Below, in pieces: positions 58,111 to 64,000 of a DNA stretch of 64,000 nt. The first letter of the stretch is position 1. Every line of letters begins with the position of its first letter. The translations under genes and the position numbers were made by a program. The notes below the pieces were generated by a model that saw only the letters and a list, made by a program, of their open reading frames with translations, was not told the origin of the DNA and ran no database searches. The stretch comes from Aedes albopictus (taxonomy: Eukaryota > Arthropoda > Insecta > Diptera > Culicidae): contig NC_085138.1 of the NCBI RefSeq assembly GCF_035046485.1, positions 94,777,766-94,841,765 of the forward strand, written 5' to 3'.

Positions 58111-58488
58111 TACGATTCCGAACCTGCGATCCTTCAGTACATCGGTAAGTATGCGGGTGCTCCCGATGAAGTTGAGAGATCGGCAGTTCCACGTACCGAG
58201 CTTCCAACCGCAACTCCCTTTTCGAAGCTGTGGTCGTCGCCATTGGTACCGGTTCGCATTATTTTCTTGTTGACTTTTCGGCGCTTGTCTTTTTACAACT
58301 GGCTCGTAGGGCCTGACACAAAACCACGACGCCAGAGAGCTGGGCCTACCATCCCGGAAGCTACGAGTTTTGCGTTGGCTTTTACGCTAAATAACAAGGT
58401 TCAAGCACCAGCCTTCGCCGAGGGTGGTATTTTTTAAATAGGCACCTAGGAGATAATATTTTACCTGAGCTTCCGGGATTCCTTCAGG

Positions 58489-58891
58489 CAAGGATGGGAA
58501 CACTCACTTGCAAAGAGTTACATTCACTTGCTGTTTTCTCAGCTCAGAAGCTAGCAATCAAAAAACGATGTATGGACAAATTTCGCCTTGTGGTTTTGTC
58601 TAAAAGTTTGCCGAATAGAGTGGGGGTCGCACACGCATACCGAAGTCGTGAGGGAGCTGCGAAGGCAACTCTCCACGAGGTGAATGTAAATTACACTCAC
58701 CTCGTGGAGAGTCGCTTTTACAGCTCTCTCACAGCTTTAGTATGCGCGTGCGACCCTTACTCTATTCGGCAAACTTTTAGATAAAACCACAAGGCAAAAG
58801 TCGTCCATACACCATTTCTTGATTGCAAGCTTCTGAGCTGAGAAAACAGCAAGTGAGTGTAACTCTTTGCAAGTGAGTGTTCCCATCCCTG
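58489..58891. mobile_element. hAT-type foldback MITE
   Basis: 403 bp with 8-bp duplication CCTTCAGG (58,481-58,488 and 58,892-58,899). Ends CAAGGATGGGAAC and GTTCCCATCCCTG. The arms are inverted over nearly the full length (about 190 bp each). Inserted into a 12-bp array. Confidence 0.92.
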
Positions 58892-60295
58892 CCTTCAGGA
58901 ACTGCTACAGAGATTCCTCAAAAAGTTCTTCCACGAACTCTTCTTAGAATTCCTTCAGGATTTTTCCAAGGACCCCATCTGCAATTTCCTCTGGAATTAT
59001 CCCTGGGATTCCTCCACGAATTTCTTCTAAGATTGCTCCAGGAATTATTCCAGGAATTCCTTCAGAAATGCTTCTAGATAATCTTCCAGATATTCCTCCA
59101 GGAATTCGTCTAGAGACTCCTCCATGAATGTTTCTATAGATTCCCCCGGTAATCCCTACAGGCATTCCTCTAGGATATCCTCCAGGGATTCCTCCATGGA
59201 TTCCTCCAAGAATTTCTGCAGGGCATAACTTGGGAATTTCTTCTGTGTTTTTTTTTTCTGGAACAACTTATTTTTAAGCCAGGCATTCTTCTAGGGATTC
59301 CTCCTTGGACTCTTGCAGAGATTCCTCCAGGAACTGCTTCAGGGACTCCTCCAGGAGTTTCCACTGAGAATTCTTCAAGGAACTTCTTCAGGGATTTTTC
59401 CAGGGATTTCTCCACGAATTTCTCCAAGGATTCCCCCAGAAATTCCCCCATGGATTCCTTCAGAAATTCCTTAGAGGATTTCTACAGGAATTTCACCAGA
59501 AATTCCTCTAGAAATTCCTCCAGGAATTTCTCAGGGGATTTTTCAGAAGTTTCTCACAGAGTTTCTCTAGAGATTCCCTCAGAAATTCATCCAGAAATTG
59601 TTGCAAGCATTCCTCCAAAGATTCCTCCAGCAATTCCCAAAGGAACTCCTCCAAAAAATTCTCCAGTAGTTACCCCAAGATTTTATTCAGGAATTCCTTA
59701 AGCAGTTTCTCTAGAAATTTATCTAGGAATTGCTCCTGGACATCCTTCAGCAATTATGTCAGCGATTTCTCCAGGAATTTTTCCATAAAATCTTCTGGGA
59801 TTATTTTTTTTGATAATTTATGAATTCTTGTAGGAAATTCTCCAGGAATACTTTCAGGATTTTTTTAGCGATTCCTCCAGGAAGTTCTCCAAGAATGTTA
59901 CCTGATATTCCTTCATTAATTGCTTCAAGGTTTCCTCCAGGAATTCCTCCAGAAAATACCACAGAATTTTTTTTTTTTTTCAAGAATTCCTCCAGGAACT
60001 TCTTTAGAACATCCTGGACATCCTCCGGAAACTATGTCAGCAATTCCTGCAAGAATTTCTTCAGGAAATACTCTAGGAATTTCTTGAGAGATACTCCGAG
60101 GAAAATCTCCAAGAATACTATAAGGAATTTTGTCAGGGATTTCTCCAGACATTCCTCCAGGGATTTCTCCACGAATTTATCCAGGGATATTCCCAGAGAT
60201 TCTCCCAGCGAATCTTCCAGAAATTCCTCCAAGGGTTCTTGCAGGAATTTCTCCTGGAATTTCTCTGGGGTTTTATTTTTAGATATTTCTCCAGC
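58892..60295. repeat. Degenerate 12-bp array, long
   Basis: The best long example in the window: successive ATTCCTCCAGGA-type 12-mers from 58,900. Frames of 60-164 codons on both strands derive from it. Confidence 0.9.
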
Positions 60296-60659
60296 AATAG
60301 GAAGCAATCAGTGAAGTACTAGATTGAAAGTAGTGAGCTGGATTTTTGTATGGTAAGATGATCAATTCTCCATTTCTGCAATGAAATGGCGCAAACAGCG
60401 TGGGTTATATGATTTCTTGACTAATTTGATGCTGTTTGAGCAAAAGTTTGGGTAACTGTGTTGTTGAAGTTGCAAGAAATAAATAATACAACAATGCAGT
60501 TACACAAACTTCTGCTCAAACAGCATCAAATTAGTCAAGAAATCATATAACCCACGCTGTTTGCGCCATTTCATTGCAGAAATGGAGAATTGATCATCTC
60601 ACCATACAAAAATCCAGCTCACTACTTTCAATCTAGTACTTCACTGATTGCTTCCTATT
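60296..60659. repeat. 364-bp hairpin
   Basis: AATAGGAAGCAATCAGTG is inverted at the right end (CACTGATTGCTTCCTATT). Arms of about 165 bp match nearly perfectly around an asymmetric centre (60,450-60,510). Probably a foldback MITE inside the 12-bp array. Confidence 0.92.
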
Positions 60660-61470
60660 CCTTCCAGAATTCCTCTGGAGATTCTTCCAGGAATTTGTCT
60701 AGGGATTGCTTCAAGAATTCATCCAAGAAATTTCTCCAGGAATTCGTGCTGGGTCTCATCCTAGAATTCTTCCAGGGATTACGCCAGGAATTTGTTTAGA
60801 AGATTCTCCAGGATTTTCTCTAAAGATTTTCCCTGGAATTTCTCCAAGCATTGCTCCAAGGATTCCTTCTGAAATTTCTCTAAGATTTCCTCAAACGATT
60901 TCTTCTGAAATTTGTCTTGGGATTCCTCTCAAAATTCTTCCAGAAATTTCTCCAGAATATTCTCCAAGGAATCCTCCAGAAATTTATCTAGGATTTCTTC
61001 TTGGATTTCCTCATAAGATGTCTCCAGATATTTCTCTAGGTATTCCTCCCATAATTTATACAAGAATTCCTCCAGGTAGACTTTCAGAAATTCTTCCAGG
61101 GATTGCTCCGGGAATTCCATCAGGGATTCTACAGGACTTCCACCAGGCATTCCTGTTGGAATTGCTCCAGGGATTCAGCCAGCTGTTTCTTTAGAAATTC
61201 ATCCAGGAAATCTACCAGAGATTGTTCCAGGAATTCCTCAAATGATTTCTACAGAAATTCCTTTCAGGCTTCGAAAATGTATTCAGGAGTTCTTTCGGAA
61301 ATTTCATTATTCCTTCAATCATCTTTTTAGGGATGTACCCAAGGACTTTTCCAGGATTACCTAATGATTTTTTTTTTTATTATTTCGAGAATTTCTGGAA
61401 GAATTCCTCCAGCGAATAGTATTGGAAGATAATTTTAAAAGGACTTATACAGGAACCAGGAATTTCTTGA
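60660..61470. repeat. Degenerate 12-bp array
   Basis: Continuation of the array interrupted by the hairpin. The 162-codon frame at 60,706-61,194 (repeating PGISP/PRIPS-like tetrads) is a by-product. Confidence 0.88.
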
Positions 61471-61675
61471 TTAGTCCTCAAAAGAGTTCATAATTTCCAA
61501 AAGAGTTCAGCTATAATTTCTTATGAATGTTTTTAGACATCACCAAAAAAATCAGTGCAAAATAAATAATCTTCCAGAAATTGGTCACCGCTACTAGCAC
61601 GTTGATTTGTGCTAGTAGGTACAAATATGCCAAGAGTGCTTGCCCCCCCTGACCGAAAAGCTGGCTACGCCCTTG

Positions 61676-61902
61676 CACAAACAAACAGACGTAACACATT
61701 GAACGATTTTCATGGAATTTCATCGCCCAGTTCACACTACCATCACCTGGTGGAATAGTTGCACGAATCACTGTGTTGTGCAACGCATAGAAAAACTATG
61801 CGCGCGCCTCTGGTTGTGAAAGCCATAACAATGAAAATTTGACATGATCGTTAAAAGCGTGGTCGATGGAAATTTCGCATGTGTTACGTCTGTTTGTCTG
61901 TG
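61676..61902. mobile_element. MITE with 7-bp duplication
   Basis: 227 bp with ends CACAAACAAACAGACGTAAC and the inverse GTTACGTCTGTTTGTCTGTG. GCCCTTG at 61,669-61,675 and 61,903-61,909. Confidence 0.8.
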
Positions 61903-61909
61903 GCCCTTG

Positions 61910-63220
61910 GTTTCATAGATTTGCGGGTGAATTTAGAAGATTTTAGGGGAAATGTACGGAAATCTCTGGAGCTTTTTTGATGGATTCCAAGGCGCTTAAA
62001 AGCGTTTCAGTGGATTTCAGAAGGCTTCAGTACAGTTTAATGTAAGTATAGTTTCAAAATGTTTCAATGCATTTCAAAGCATTTCAAACTGTTAACACAC
62101 CCTGTTCTCAACAATTCACCTAAATTAAAAATCTTGATCAGCGCACGCCCCTTCTATGCATGATGGATCTGGTCCCTTAAAAGAAATGGTTAGCACTCCC
62201 CACCAGTAGTCATTCATCACACCATCATCATTATCATCTTGAACGCGATGCAGCTGCCGATCACGATATGGCCCTTCCCGAAAGCAGCCAGCAGCGCCTA
62301 TGGAAAGGGTTGTATATACCCATAAAAATAATAACAATTAGTCATATAAATGGCAGGTGTTGTAAATTGTTATGATGCATCCGATGTTCTTAATTTGAGC
62401 AACGGTAGCGGTAAATACACGTACGATTTCGTTTTTAGTCTTCCCCAGTCTGGCGTTGGTGTTAAAAGGAAAAGGAGTTATTGTTCATTTTTTATAATTG
62501 CATTATAAAACTTATTATTTCGAACTTTTTCACGATGATGAATTGGCAATAAAAAGATGAATGCTAATTAAATGAATCTGGATACGAAAGCATTTTCAGA
62601 TGAGTATTTTTATGCATTAATGTACGCAAATTTACAACTTTTTCTCTTAATAAACTGGAACACCATTTTCCTACTGGTGTAATAAAAATGCTTAAGTAAC
62701 TGCAGTTATAGGTAAACTGGAACAGAATAAAGAGTTATTATGAACATTGCTGCACATTTGAGAGCAAAATCCAAAAAGATTAATACATCGTCCCAGTGAG
62801 AACGTTATGTCAATATGAAGAGAAAAAGAAGACATTGTAAGTACTCGGAAATCCGCATTATTAGTGTCGAACAAAGAAGAAATCAACAGCAGAAAGCGGA
62901 AAAGAGGGATTGAAAAGTACAAAAAACTGCATTATTTCAAAATTACAGCTAGAACAAATGCATCGTCCCCAACGATGCCAAGCATTCAATGCACAACAGA
63001 AACGAGCAAAGAGAACAAGCACCGTTCTCAATTGCGAGCCTTATTTCCTTCCTGTCCCGGTGCGGATATATTTCCCGGAGTGAGTTGAACGAACAAACGA
63101 CGAACCCGTTCTCCAAATTGCATTTAATAACCCCCGCGCGTGCAAAAGAAATTTGTAACAGGTCCTCCCTAATGTGCATTTGAAGGGACGTTCAATAACT
63201 ACCATACTACTTTACTTACT
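61910..63220. other. No gene recognised
   Basis: Mixed, apparently unique sequence with small overlapping frames (for example 62,864-63,183) and no recognised domain. Confidence 0.4.
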
Positions 63221-63224
63221 TTGT

Positions 63225-64000
63225 TCTGCTATTGTTTTTGTTATCCTGCTCTTGTACTGCTCTTATTCTGCTCTTGTTTTGCACTTGTTCCGCTCTTGAT
63301 CTGCTCTTGTTCTTGTTATTCTGCTCTGTCCAGCACTTGTTCTGCTCTTGTTCTGCTTTCGTTCTGCTCTTGTTCTGCACTTGTTCTGCTCTTGTTTTGC
63401 TCTTGTTCTGCTCTTGTTCTGCTCTTGTTCTGCTCTTGCTCTGCTCTCGTTCTGCACTTGTTCTCCACTTGTTTTGCTCTCGATCGACACTTGTTCTGCT
63501 TTTGTTCTGTTCTTGTTCTGATTACGTTCTGTTCTTTTTCTGCACTTGTTCTGCTCTTGTTTTGCTCTTGTTCTGCTCTTGTTCTGCTCTTGTTTTGCAC
63601 TCTTGTTCTGTTCTGCTCCTGTTTTGCACCTGTTCTACTCTTGTTTTGCTCTTGTTCTGCTCTTGTTCTGCTCTTGTTTTGCACTTGTTCTGCTCCTGTT
63701 TTGCACTTGTTCTGCACTTGTTCTGCTCTTGTTTTGCTCTTGTTCTGTTCTTGTTTTGCACTTGTTCTGCTCCTGTTTTGCACTTGTTCTGCTTTTGTTT
63801 TGCTCTTGTGCTGCTCTTGTTCTGGTTTCGTTCTGCTCTTGTCCTGCACTTGTTCTGCTCTTGTTTTGCTCTTGTTTTGCTCTTGTTCTGCTCTTGTTCT
63901 GCTTTCGTTCTGCTCTTGTTCTGCACTTGTTCTGCTCTTATTTTGCTCGTGTTCTGCTCTTGTTCTGCTCTTGTTTTGCACTTGTTCTGCTCCTGTTTTG
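63225..64000. repeat. 11-bp minisatellite, runs off the window
   Basis: More than 65 units of CTCTTGTTCTG with variants (TTTTG, CACTT). Because 3 x 11 = 33, all frames of a given strand read the same 11-residue cycle; the 221-codon minus-strand frame (EQNKSRTRA repeats) is explained by this. Confidence 0.95.

Larger units (their letters stand above)
57348..58440 (-). mobile_element. JAM1-like RTE LINE, 5' part
   Basis: Endonuclease start and 5' region of the LINE split by foldback element 2; itself interrupted by a 400-bp MITE at 57,711-58,110. The 5' limit near 58,440 is approximate. Confidence 0.65.

Noticed and set aside
58944..61330. Many 60-164-codon frames on both strands
   Set aside because: Products of the 12-bp array; both strands are open at the same place and residues follow a four-residue rhythm.
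63263..63981. 221-, 134- and 75-codon EQNKSRTRA-type proteins
   Set aside because: An 11-bp tandem repeat gives the same 11-residue cycle in every frame of the strand; no start context or domain.

Overview
This window looks like gene-poor nuclear DNA of a culicine mosquito, most likely Aedes. I infer this from the mix of elements: a LOA-type LINE with an RNase H domain, a JAM1-like RTE LINE, BEL/Pao and Ty3/gypsy LTR elements, tRNA-derived SINEs, many foldback MITEs, and long degenerate 12-bp arrays built on GGAATTCCTCCA. I found no host protein gene that I can defend. Almost everything recognisable is a transposable element, and many are nested.

Left third (about 1-18,580). A minus-strand LOA-like LINE (235-18,462, imperfect target duplication at 217-234 and 18,463-18,481) carries ORF1, the endonuclease, reverse transcriptase, RNase H and a terminal zinc motif. 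Its endonuclease is split by a 12.5-kb insertion, 3,529-16,001. That insertion begins CACAGTG, ends CACTGTG and has a 5-bp target duplication CGTGG. Its two long inverted arms consist of ~155-bp tandem units and it has no transposase: a non-autonomous foldback element of Transib (RAG1-like) type. Its centre was invaded by a compound BEL element (4,623-14,466). This consists of two head-to-tail elements with different LTRs, fused at a 4-bp microhomology and flanked by one shared 5-bp duplication (CTGGG). The larger one contains a nearly identical 3.5-kb tandem duplication; only one of the two copies carries a 162-bp palindromic insertion.

Middle (about 18,580-40,280). A patchwork of smaller elements: a mariner-type TIR element split by a tRNA-SINE retroposon, a GC-rich possible solo LTR, a ~1-kb retroposon with a 26-bp target duplication and a TTAGA tail, 12-bp arrays, a ~140-bp tandem repeat, an internally deleted BEL element with one LTR split by a MITE, a ~1-kb foldback element, a 1.9-kb element holding a perfect (CA)n tract of about 193 bp, several TTAA-flanked MITEs, a hAT-like element containing a 214-bp palindrome, and a possible Penelope-like fragment.

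Right third (about 40,286-64,000). A decayed JAM1-like RTE LINE is split in its endonuclease by a second Transib-type foldback element (42,120-57,347, duplication CGTCG, same CACAGTG ends, ~163-bp arm units). Its centre holds a young, apparently complete Ty3/gypsy element (43,812-55,749; 617-bp LTRs, duplication CTCG). Gag and Pol overlap, with a canonical A-AAA-AAC slippery site and a strong downstream hairpin. The window ends in more foldback MITEs, 12-bp arrays, a 364-bp hairpin and an 11-bp minisatellite that runs off the edge.

The strongest lead is the pair of foldback families. They sit in different LINEs but share RSS-like heptamer ends, 5-bp GC-rich target duplications and a common motif repeated in every arm unit. 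Both had their central loop entered by an LTR retrotransposon.
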